Source: Pirellulales bacterium
GTDB taxonomy: Bacteria > Planctomycetota > Planctomycetia > Pirellulales > Thermoguttaceae
DNA: 39,483 nucleotides
Assembly (NCBI GenBank): GCA_016931995.1
Contig: JAFGDS010000075.1
Span: 1-39,483, forward strand
Direction of reading: 5' to 3'
The translations under genes were made by a program, and so were the position numbers. Below are positions 26,422 through 33,996 of the stretch, piece after piece. Position 1 is the first letter of the stretch. The number at the start of each line of letters is the position of its first letter. The notes below the pieces were generated by a model. That model had not been told where the DNA came from. It saw nothing but the letters and a program-made list of their open reading frames with translations, and did no database searches.

Positions 26422-27632
26422 GCAACGCTCCTTTCACCCAAATCCATCGCTTCGGCCAGCAATTCGATGATATCGCGGACCTTGACGCGGCCCTCGAGGC
26501 CCGTCACCTTGGCGGCGTCCTCGAACCGCGACAGCTCATAGGGACACGAGACGGCCAACGTGTCGGCGCCACTGTCGGCGGCCTCGCGGACGCGCTGGTC
26601 GGAAAGCCGCTGGCCGCCGTGGGCGACGATATGCGCGTCGAGCCACATTCCCCCCCCTCCGCCGCCGCAGCAGAGCGAGTCGTCGCGGTTATGGGCCATC
26701 TCCACCAGTTTCACGCCGGAAATCAATCCCAAGAGCTCTCGCGGCGGATCGTAACACCCGCAACGTCGGCCCACGCAGCAGTTGTCGTGATACGTGACCA
26801 CCGTCTCAACCGGCTTGACCATAAGCGGCCGCAATTGCTCCATGTATTCGGCCAGGAACGTGGTGTAGTGCTGCGCCGGGTACCACGCGCCAAACCGCGG
26901 ATAGAAGTTTTGCAGGGCCCGGTACGCATGTGGATCCAGCACCACCAGCTTGCCGAAATCGTACTTGTCGAAGAGCTTGCGGTTGTCCTCGACCAAGGTC
27001 TCGAACAGTCCCTCCTCGCCGAACATGCGATCGCATTCGCCTACGGCCTTCTCCTTCGTCCCGAGAATGCCCCAGGCAACGCCAAGCTGGGTGAGGATCC
27101 GCGCAAAGGCCCTGGCAACCACCTGGTTCCTGGGATAGTAGGACGGATAGCAGCCGACCAGCCAGAGCACGTCGACAGGCCGCGGTTCGCGGCTAAGATC
27201 GAGCACGCGGACGTCCAGGCTCTTGGTCCAGTCGAGCCGCGCGCGGGGTGACTTGCCCAGCACGTTGCCGTACTTGAGCACGTTCTGAAACGTCTCCTGG
27301 AGTTCGGCCGGCGGCTGGATGCCTCGCTGCATGGCCGCGTCCCTCAGGGCCGGCCAGAGACTCTCGGTCAGTTCGATTCCCCGCGGGCAGCGTTTCGAGC
27401 AGGCATAGCACGCCACGCACATCCACAGCGAGGGGCTCTCCAACAGCTTGTCCAGGTTTCCTGAAGCCGCCTGAAGAAGCAGATTCCGGGGAGGGAACTC
27501 CATAGCGCTGCCCAGGGGACAAGTGGCCGCACAGAGTCCGCACTGCATACAACCCAGGGGTGGTTTGCCGTAGCCCGACTTGCCGAGCTGTTCCAGCAAT
27601 TCCGCGCCGGCTTGTTTCCGCGCCGTAGACAT
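26418..27632 (-). CDS. Soluble HdrD-like (HdrC-HdrB type) CCG Fe-S protein
   Basis: 404 residues, first gene of the operon. Two [4Fe-4S] clusters (C28/C31/C34/C38 and C72/C75/C78/C82) are followed by two CCG-type halves. The second keeps Y-H-D-N-C-C-V-G-R and L-C-C-G-G-G-G-G-G, though the last C-x-x-C is reduced to S-C-P-Y-E. The first half keeps only two of its cysteines (G-C-Y and G-E-C-D; L-D-P-H-A-Y replaces the C-x-x-C). It is a paralogue of the membrane CCG protein 3 kb downstream but has no membrane helices. It may be the ETF- or HdrA-facing electron carrier that stands in for HdrBC. GGGAGGA is 5 bases before the ATG and lies within a small hairpin (27637-27650, ATCCTC-CC-GAGGAT). Confidence 0.85.
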   Translation of the reverse strand: MSTARKQAGAELLEQLGKSGYGKPPLGCMQCGLCAATCPLGSAMEFPPRNLLLQAASGNLDKLLESPSLWMCVACYACSKRCPRGIELTESLWPALRDAAMQRGIQPPAELQETFQNVLKYGNVLGKSPRARLDWTKSLDVRVLDLSREPRPVDVLWLVGCYPSYYPRNQVVARAFARILTQLGVAWGILGTKEKAVGECDRMFGEEGLFETLVEDNRKLFDKYDFGKLVVLDPHAYRALQNFYPRFGAWYPAQHYTTFLAEYMEQLRPLMVKPVETVVTYHDNCCVGRRCGCYDPPRELLGLISGVKLVEMAHNRDDSLCCGGGGGGMWLDAHIVAHGGQRLSDQRVREAADSGADTLAVSCPYELSRFEDAAKVTGLEGRVKVRDIIELLAEAMDLGERSVA

Positions 27633-27706
27633 GGTTATCCTCCCGAGGATCCGGGGCCGTCACGAGAATCCGGGGTGTCTCCCGCGCCCGTCATCCAAGC
27701 CTTGAT

Positions 27707-27722
27707 AGCAATGAGCGTGCCA
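27707..27722 (-). promoter_or_regulatory. Sigma54 promoter of the Etf-Hdr-Mvh operon
   Basis: On the minus strand TGGCAC (27717-27722), 5 bases, TTGC (27708-27711) followed by T: an exact match to the -24/-12 consensus. Transcription would start near 27696, about 64 bases before the first start codon at 27632. Two sigma54 activators are encoded directly upstream. Most of the gap 27633-27857 is therefore promoter and leader. Confidence 0.85.
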
Positions 27723-27774
27723 TACCTCTCGGTCACTCGGCTTCTCGACTGAAGATACGGCATCACAAGAGTTT

Positions 27775-27790
27775 GCGGCGCATGAGCCGC
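27775..27790. promoter_or_regulatory. Dyad upstream of the sigma54 promoter, possible activator site
   Basis: GCGGC-N6-GCCGC, about 79-94 bases upstream of the predicted start, is a plausible enhancer site for one of the neighbouring activators. The arms are short and GC-rich, so chance is possible. Confidence 0.3.
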
Positions 27791-27857
27791 GCCGTGTCAC
27801 CATGAACGCCAAGGCAAGTTGCGGATTCCCGCCAACGGGTCGCGGAAATCCGTTACG

Positions 27858-29192
27858 TCAAACAAGCCCGTGCTTCGCCAGTTTGTCACGAAAGGTCGAG
27901 AGCTTCATCCCCAGAGCCGCAGCCGCGGCCGACCTGTTTCCGCCCGTGGCTTCCAATGCGCCTTGGAGCAACTCCCGCTCCGTCTTGTCGATCATCTCAT
28001 GGAACGGGCCGGACGAAACCTGCAGTTTCCGTGCCGCCGCGTGGAGTTCGCCCAAGAGCAGGTTCGCGGTGATCGCGCCGCCCCCGACCAGGTAGACGCG
28101 CTGGAGCATGTGGGCCAACTCGCGGACGTTGCCCGGCCAGTCGTGCCGTCGCAAGACTTCGATGGCGGCGGGTTCCAGCCGCGGGGCGCCGTCCTTGGCG
28201 AACCGCTTCAAGAGGTGTTCCGCCAGCAGGGCAATATCCTCGCGCCGTTCCCGAAGCGGTGGGATGTTGACCCGCAGCACGTCGAGCCGATAGTAAAGGT
28301 CCTGCCGGAAGCTCCCGCCGGCGATCCTTTGCAGCAGGTCGTGCTTGGTCGAAGCCACAATCCGGACGTTCGCGCGGATCGTCGTCATGGAGCCGACGCG
28401 CTCGAACACCTTCTCCTCGATGGCCCGCAGGAGCTTGGCCTGCTGTTCCATGGGGATGTCGTCCACGTCGTCCAAGTAGAGTGTGCCAGCTTCAGCCAGC
28501 TCGAAACGGCCCAGCCGTCGCTGCTCGGCGCCCGTAAACGAACCTTTCTCGTGACCGTAAAGTTCGCTTTCGATCAGCTGGCTGGGAAACAAGGTGCAGC
28601 CAACCTTAACGAAGGGGTTCGCGCGACGGTGGGAGTTCCGGTGAATCGTCGACGCCACCAGGTCCTTGCCGACGCCCGTCTCGCCGCACAACAGCACGTT
28701 GGCGTCGCAGCGCGCGCAGATTTCGATCAATCGCCGTACGCCCTGCATGGCCGAGGATTGGCCCACCACGGCCTGGTCGATGTTGCCAATGGTTGTTTCG
28801 ATCGGCTCGGCGGTGGAGGCGACCGCGCCACGGCGCTTCGATTCGATGCGGGCCAGGAGCGGGAAGACGTCTTCGTTGCGGAAGGGTTTGGTCAAGAAGT
28901 CGAAGGCCCCGAGCTTGCCCGCCTCGACCGCCAAAGGGATGCTGCCGTAGGCGGTCATGATGATCACTTCCGGCTGGGGAGCGTTACCCTGCCTGATGCG
29001 ATGGAGCAGCTCAAGGCCGTCGATGTCCGGCATCTTCAGGTCGGTCACCACGACGTCGAAACCGCCGTCCGCGAGTTCCTTCAGGGCCTCGGCGCCGTCG
29101 CGCGCCGTGATCACCTCGTGGCCCTGCGCCGAGAGGTCCTGGGCCAGCGTGACCCTCTTCATCTCTTCGTCGTCGGCCACAAGGATTCTCAT
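27858..29192 (-). CDS. NtrC-family sigma54-dependent response regulator
   Basis: 444 residues from the ATG at 29192, where the receiver fold starts (M-R-I-L-V-A-D-D-E-E); an ATG at 29234 would overlap the kinase gene further. The receiver is complete: D7, D8, phospho-acceptor D51, T80 and K102. The AAA+ domain has Walker A G-E-T-G-V-G-K-D (170-177), sigma54 loop G-S-F-T-G-A (217-222) and Walker B L-Y-L-D-D-V-D-D. A Fis-type HTH closes the protein (about 418-444). It should be phosphorylated by the adjacent six-helix kinase and activate a sigma54 promoter; the promoter 136 bases beyond its stop is the obvious target (inference). Confidence 0.92.
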   Translation of the reverse strand: MRILVADDEEMKRVTLAQDLSAQGHEVITARDGAEALKELADGGFDVVVTDLKMPDIDGLELLHRIRQGNAPQPEVIIMTAYGSIPLAVEAGKLGAFDFLTKPFRNEDVFPLLARIESKRRGAVASTAEPIETTIGNIDQAVVGQSSAMQGVRRLIEICARCDANVLLCGETGVGKDLVASTIHRNSHRRANPFVKVGCTLFPSQLIESELYGHEKGSFTGAEQRRLGRFELAEAGTLYLDDVDDIPMEQQAKLLRAIEEKVFERVGSMTTIRANVRIVASTKHDLLQRIAGGSFRQDLYYRLDVLRVNIPPLRERREDIALLAEHLLKRFAKDGAPRLEPAAIEVLRRHDWPGNVRELAHMLQRVYLVGGGAITANLLLGELHAAARKLQVSSGPFHEMIDKTERELLQGALEATGGNRSAAAAALGMKLSTFRDKLAKHGLV

Positions 29193-29205
29193 GGTGCGCG
29201 AGTCG

Positions 29206-30501
29206 TCATGGTGAAGAGGGCGAGAGTGTTTCAACGGGGTTGAGAAGGACGGAGAAGACGGTTCCCCGTTCCACGGCGCCGCGGACTTCGATCCGCCCGC
29301 CCATTTCGCTGATCAACATGCGACACAACCCCAGGCCCAAGCCCGTGCCGCCGCTGTCGCCGTGCGTGGTGAAAAACGGCTCAAAAACCTTCTCCAGTTG
29401 AACGCGCGGAATGCCCACGCCCGTGTCCGCCACCTCCACGGCCACGGAGTTCATTTGGTCGTCGTCGCGGTCGCCCAATGCCCGGGTGCGGAGCGTCAAC
29501 GTTCCTCCGCCGGGCATGGCGGCCAAGGCGTTCGTGCAGAGGTTGAAAAGAACCTCTTGGAGCGTATAGGGGTCGCCCTGGACCGGAGGCACGCGTCCCA
29601 ATTCCGTGCGAACGCGCACGTCCTTCGCGCGAGCCGTGTCCACCAACGGCAACGTGGCCTCGACCACGGCGTTGACGTCCGTGGGTTGAAGCGTGATGCC
29701 TTTCGGGCGCGCGAACGCCTGCACCCGCTTCGCCGTCCGCTCGATTCGCTCCAAGGCCGAGACCATCATCCGCACGTACTCCGTGGCCTCCGGGTCGTCG
29801 CCGACCGCCTCCCCGATCTTACGCAGGCAGTTCTGCGCGCCGTCCAGCGGATTGGCGATCTGGTGGGCGATGCCGGCGACCAACTGGCCGATTCCCAGGA
29901 GTTTCTCCTTCTGGCGGAGTTCCGCGTGAGCGCGGTCCACGTAGCGGCGAATCGCCGTGGTGAAATAGACGGCAATCCAAAGAGTGCTGCCCAGCGCCGT
30001 GAACAACGCCAGCGCATACAGCCCGTCGATCGGCGGCAAATCGGCTGGCTCGCCGCGAAAGTGCAACGCGAAACGAGGTATCAGCTCCAGCCATTCCAAC
30101 AACAGCAGCCCACCGACCAGCAGCGTGGCCACGGTGGCCACCGCGTACGGCATGTGGCCGCGCAGGTACATGCCCGCGATGATCATGTGGAAAACGAAAT
30201 AGAAAACGAACGGGTTTTGCGGGAAATCGGCGAAATACAACAGCGTCGCCAAAGCGAGAAGGTCAAATAGGATCTGAAATAAGATATTCCGCTCGACGCC
30301 TTGTGGGGTGACCACCCAATCACGCTGGCTCAACTTGAAGAGCATGTTGTACGCAAGAACAACCGCGCCGACGACGTACAGCGGCAACGGCCGCGGGAGC
30401 ACTCCCAGTGCCCAGGCGACCGTGGCCGCCACAAAAATCGCCGCGCACGCTCCAAAGCGGAGCGTCACCAGCCAGCCGGCCCCTTCGGGTGGAAGTCTCA
30501 T
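29206..30501 (-). CDS. RegB-like membrane histidine kinase
   Basis: 431 residues. About six membrane helices cover residues 10-185, then a dimerisation domain with the H-box A-G-I-A-H213-Q-I-A-N-P-L and a HATPase domain (N-x-x-x-N-A-L-A-A-M, D-T-G-V-G-I, G-G-T-G-L-G-L-G-L). The N96-P-F98 motif in the loop after the third helix, with flanking F-D-L-L-A-L-A-T-L-L-Y and H105, resembles the quinone-sensing G-G-x-x-N-P-F region of RegB/PrrB kinases, though the two glycines are F-P here. A quinone redox input would suit an operon that touches the quinone pool (inference). Followed by the NtrC-type regulator 13 bases on. Confidence 0.88.
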   Translation of the reverse strand: MRLPPEGAGWLVTLRFGACAAIFVAATVAWALGVLPRPLPLYVVGAVVLAYNMLFKLSQRDWVVTPQGVERNILFQILFDLLALATLLYFADFPQNPFVFYFVFHMIIAGMYLRGHMPYAVATVATLLVGGLLLLEWLELIPRFALHFRGEPADLPPIDGLYALALFTALGSTLWIAVYFTTAIRRYVDRAHAELRQKEKLLGIGQLVAGIAHQIANPLDGAQNCLRKIGEAVGDDPEATEYVRMMVSALERIERTAKRVQAFARPKGITLQPTDVNAVVEATLPLVDTARAKDVRVRTELGRVPPVQGDPYTLQEVLFNLCTNALAAMPGGGTLTLRTRALGDRDDDQMNSVAVEVADTGVGIPRVQLEKVFEPFFTTHGDSGGTGLGLGLCRMLISEMGGRIEVRGAVERGTVFSVLLNPVETLSPSSP

Positions 30502-30639
30502 GGCGGCGTGAGAACCTCTCTCGCGAGAACCCAGGTCAGTTCAAAGGCGTTGCGGGCGGAGATTCGAGCGGCGCTTCCGGCGGGGCTCGCTGCGATCGAC
30601 CCGCCTTGCTGCCTCGGCGCCTTCCGCAACGGAGGTGGT

Positions 30640-32229
30640 TCAGTACGAGGCCATGTCCCAAACGATATGATCGGCCAGGGCCGTGATCGTGCGCGCGTCG
30701 AGCGAGGCGAAGCCGCCCAGCGAATCGGGTTGCACCGCCAGGATCGTCACCTTGCCGGACGCTTCACCCGGATCGACGTCGAACTCGGGTTTGGTGTTGC
30801 GGGCGAGGCTTCCGGGCAAAAGGCCGCTGTCCCGCGCCAAGAGCACCATGACCCGATCGCACGCCCCCGCGGCCTTCAGGATATTGGCCGGCGTGAGGTA
30901 AGCCTCGCCGGGCGTCACCACCACCGGCAGCATTTTCGCCAGCAGCTTCTTGCCGAGCTGCGCTCCCAATCCCTCGTTGCCCCATAGGAGCCCCGGTCCG
31001 GCGAGCAGCTGGACCTTGTGCAGGTTGCGGTTGGTGATGGAGATCCCGCTGATCGGTTCGGGCGCGGTCCTCTTGGGTTGCCGCTCGGGTGGCTGAGCCT
31101 CCCGGGTTTGAAACACCGCGGTCAGAATGTCGGCGATCTCGTTGTCCGTGAAGGGCTCGACGGCGTAGTAGAATATCTTGTGCTTCCGATAGGCAGTCTC
31201 GGCCGCGCCACCCGATGCGCCCACGACCACGACTCGCGCGTGCGGCGCCCGCCGGTTTATTTGTTCCACGAGAGCCGGGCCGGAATCACCCAGCGACGTG
31301 GCGTCGATGAAGACCGCTCGGCCGCCATCGGCGGCCAAGGCGGCCAGCACGGCGTCGCGATCCGAGGCTTGTTCGACTTGACAACCCAGGAAAGCGAGCT
31401 TGCGGATCTGCTCGGCAGCCGACGCCGCATTGGCATTGACCAGCAGGACGCGGCGAGCGTGGCAGTTGCCCTCTTCTTCATGTCGCGTGGTGCAAAGGCA
31501 GGCGAGGAACCCTTCTCCACAGGGATCAACCGCCAGAAGGTCGGGACGATTGGCGAGCATCGTCTCGTTCACCGCCATGACGACACCGGAGATCGGCGCG
31601 GGGACGGTAAGCGTCGAGTTGGCCGACGTGGTCACCCCCGCAAACGGCAGACCCTGGTAGACCACTTCGCCGATGCGTGGTAGTCGTACCGCCGCAATCG
31701 AAGCCCCGCGGAGCCCTGGAACCACCGCGCCGACGCACGCCGATCCGTCCACCTCAATCCGCACCCAGGATTCGTCCCAGAACAACGTCGCGGCGCTCTC
31801 CCCGGTGGGCGCGGGCTCTTCGTCTCCCACGGGCGCTTCTTGACCGTCCGATGCCATCTGGCTCGTCCTGAGCACCCGTTGCACGGCCCAGACGATCTCC
31901 TCGGAGGTAAATGGTTTGGTGACGTAGTCACAAGCCCCCAGTCGCATGGCCGCCGAAGCACTGGGAATGCTCGGATAGCCCGTTATGATTAACACTGGAA
32001 CACCGGGCTTCTTCTGGCGCAACCGTTCCAGGAACTCGATGCCGTCCATGTTGGGCATCTTGATGTCCAGCAGAATGATCAAATAGTCCTTTTCGATCGC
32101 CCAGGTGAGACCCTGCCGGGCATCCGTGTTGACCTCGACCTGGAATCCCTGTCGCGAAAAGATTCGGCGGCAGGCTTGGCACACGACTTCCTCGTCGTCG
32201 ATCACCAGCAGCGTGCGATCATCAGCCAT
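30640..32229 (-). CDS. Receiver / GcvH-like / pseudo-receiver / M52-like fusion protein
   Basis: 529 residues from the ATG at 32229 (GGAGG 5 bases upstream). Residues 5-122 are a complete receiver (D11, D12, D55, T83, K105). Residues about 148-248 follow the glycine-cleavage H-protein pattern (G-A-S-I-A-A-V-R-L-P-R-I-G, P-A-P-I-S-G-V-V-M-A-V-N, P-C-G-E-G-F-L), but the lipoyl-lysine position is Asn204. A segment with C237, C244, C246, H250, C256 and H257 could bind a metal. Residues 259-376 are a second, degenerate receiver (D309 kept; acidic pair and lysine lost). Residues 405-529 resemble an M52 hydrogenase-maturation protease (G-N-E419-G-L-G; L-P-G-S; I-L-A-V-Q-P-D-S-L) with two of three metal ligands missing. 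No DNA-binding domain. It has its own sigma54 promoter. Confidence 0.75.
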   Translation of the reverse strand: MADDRTLLVIDDEEVVCQACRRIFSRQGFQVEVNTDARQGLTWAIEKDYLIILLDIKMPNMDGIEFLERLRQKKPGVPVLIITGYPSIPSASAAMRLGACDYVTKPFTSEEIVWAVQRVLRTSQMASDGQEAPVGDEEPAPTGESAATLFWDESWVRIEVDGSACVGAVVPGLRGASIAAVRLPRIGEVVYQGLPFAGVTTSANSTLTVPAPISGVVMAVNETMLANRPDLLAVDPCGEGFLACLCTTRHEEEGNCHARRVLLVNANAASAAEQIRKLAFLGCQVEQASDRDAVLAALAADGGRAVFIDATSLGDSGPALVEQINRRAPHARVVVVGASGGAAETAYRKHKIFYYAVEPFTDNEIADILTAVFQTREAQPPERQPKRTAPEPISGISITNRNLHKVQLLAGPGLLWGNEGLGAQLGKKLLAKMLPVVVTPGEAYLTPANILKAAGACDRVMVLLARDSGLLPGSLARNTKPEFDVDPGEASGKVTILAVQPDSLGGFASLDARTITALADHIVWDMASY

Positions 32230-32332
32230 GGTTTCCTCCCTTCGTGACGGTCCGGCAGGCGATCGGCGAGAAACCCCCACGGTTTCCCCAGGCCGGCGAA
32301 TCACCTCGCCCGGAGGACGGCCATCGAACAAG

Positions 32333-32347
32333 GCAATTGTCGTGCCA
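32333..32347 (-). promoter_or_regulatory. Sigma54 promoter of the receiver/GcvH/M52-like gene
   Basis: Minus strand TGGCAC (32342-32347), 5 bases, TTGC (32333-32336): an exact -24/-12 match, the same form as the promoter at 27707-27722. A start near 32321 gives a leader of about 92 bases to the ATG at 32229. The kinase and regulator genes downstream could share this transcript, since the gaps are 138 and 13 bases. Confidence 0.8.
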
Positions 32348-32472
32348 TCGCGTCCGCGTGGTGGCCAAGACCCATTCACGCGAACCGGGCCGAAAAATAA
32401 GCCCGTCCCCGGGGTGTGAGAGCAGCCTGGGAGGACTCGGCAGGGTGGCCTGAAGATTGTAGGCTTGCCACC

Positions 32473-32492
32473 GTGTATTAAAAGACATACAC
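32473..32492. promoter_or_regulatory. Dyad upstream of the second sigma54 promoter
   Basis: GTGTAT-N8-ATACAC, perfect 6-base arms, about 152-171 bases upstream of the predicted start at 32321. That is the usual distance of enhancer sites for sigma54 activators. No copy was seen at the other sigma54 promoter. Confidence 0.4.
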
Positions 32493-32527
32493 CGTATGGA
32501 TGCGCACACCCCACCTTGGACGGGAGA

Positions 32528-33919
32528 TCATTCTGCCGGCCGCCCCTCGGACCTCAGTCCGTGGCTCCGCAAGAGTGCGTGAAAATTCGACCGCTGCATC
32601 CCAACGCTCTTGGCGGCTTTCGTGATGTTCTGGCCCGACCGATCCAGCGCCGCCATGAGGAACCGTCGCTCCAAGTCGCGAGCGATTTGACCCTTCACGC
32701 GTTTCAGATCTTCCCAGGTGGAAGGTGTCTGGGCCGCGGAAACGGGCGTCTTGGCGTTGCGGATTTCCCACGGCAGGCTGGAAAGCCCAATCCGCGAGCC
32801 CCCGTAGAGCACGGTGAGACGCTCCACGATGTTCCGTAGTTCACGGACGTTGCCCGGCCACGCGTACAACTCCAACTGATGGACGGCTTCCGGCGAGAAC
32901 CCCGGCGTCGGGACACCCATCTGGCGAGAAAATTGCCGCAGGAAGACGCTGGCCAACAAGGGAACGTCGCCGATTCGTTCGCGCAAGGGGGGCAACACGA
33001 TGGGCAACACGTTCAAACGGTAATAGAGATCGGCGCGGAATTCACCGGCTTTGACCATCTCCGCCAGACTGCGGTTGCTTGTGGCGATCAACCGGATATC
33101 CACCTCGCGCTCAGCCGTGTCGCCCACCTTGCGAACCCGGCGCGTCTCCAGGATACGTAGCAGCTTGCCTTGCGTTTCGAGGCTCAGATTGCCAACCTCG
33201 TCGAGAAACAGCGTGCCCTGGTGGGCCACCTCGATAAGGCCCATCTTCGTGGCAATTGCTCCAGAGAACGAGCCCTTGACGTGGCCGAACAGTTCGCTCT
33301 CCAGCAGCGTTGGGGCCAGGGCCGTGCAATCGCAGGCCAACAGCGGACAGTCGCGGCGGCGGCTGTGCCGATGGATGGCGCGGACCACCATTTCTTTGCC
33401 GGTTCCACTCTCGCCGGTCAACAGCACCGTGCTGTCGGTCGAGGCGACGAGCCCAATTAGGGTGAATACCTCGCGCATGGCAGGGCACTGCCCGATCATG
33501 CCCTCGAACCCCGGCTCGCCGTCCGGGGCAACCTCGCCCACGTCCACCCGCTCCGGCAGCGTCGCGGGCTGCTCGAAGCAGCGCAGCAGGCCGCGGAGTC
33601 TTGCCGCCGAGCAAGGTTCCTCGAGGTAGTCGACGGCTCCTTCCTTCATCGCCGCCACGGCCTGACTTACGTCGCCACGGCCAACGACGACCACGTTGGC
33701 CGACGGGCTGGCGTCCTTGATCTGGCGGAGTACCTCCACGACTTCGATGGGGGCCGAGGATTCGCAGACGATCGTCACGTCGAAATCCTCGCCCGCCGCC
33801 TGAATGCCCAGGGCCGGGTCGGCCGAGCAATGCACGTCGTACCCGGCGTCGGAAAGCATGTGGTAGTAGCGCAATCCGCCGGCGCGATCGCCGGAAATAA
33901 CCAGGATTCTTGGCGTCAT
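32528..33919 (-). CDS. Sigma54 activator with degenerate receiver
   Basis: 463 residues from the ATG at 33919; the frame extends to 34000 but the receiver-like fold starts here (M-T-P-R-I-L-V-I-S-G-D). The N-terminal domain lacks the receiver chemistry: the acidic pair is S-G-D, the phospho-Asp position is Cys52-Glu53 and the conserved lysine is Glu101. The AAA+ domain is intact (Walker A G-E-S-G-T-G-K-E 169-176; F-L-D-E-V-G-N) with a sigma54 loop G-S-F-S-G-A (216-221), a Thr-to-Ser change from consensus. A Fis-type HTH ends the protein. It lies 77 bases after the Cache kinase, so a phosphorylation-independent way of joining the two is suggested. Confidence 0.9.
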   Translation of the reverse strand: MTPRILVISGDRAGGLRYYHMLSDAGYDVHCSADPALGIQAAGEDFDVTIVCESSAPIEVVEVLRQIKDASPSANVVVVGRGDVSQAVAAMKEGAVDYLEEPCSAARLRGLLRCFEQPATLPERVDVGEVAPDGEPGFEGMIGQCPAMREVFTLIGLVASTDSTVLLTGESGTGKEMVVRAIHRHSRRRDCPLLACDCTALAPTLLESELFGHVKGSFSGAIATKMGLIEVAHQGTLFLDEVGNLSLETQGKLLRILETRRVRKVGDTAEREVDIRLIATSNRSLAEMVKAGEFRADLYYRLNVLPIVLPPLRERIGDVPLLASVFLRQFSRQMGVPTPGFSPEAVHQLELYAWPGNVRELRNIVERLTVLYGGSRIGLSSLPWEIRNAKTPVSAAQTPSTWEDLKRVKGQIARDLERRFLMAALDRSGQNITKAAKSVGMQRSNFHALLRSHGLRSEGRPAE

Positions 33920-33996
33920 GACCTTCTCGCCACCGGGAACGCCGGTGCTCTCGTCCGACCCAGACCCTTTCAGAATAATCCAGCCCGGTTTCGGGA

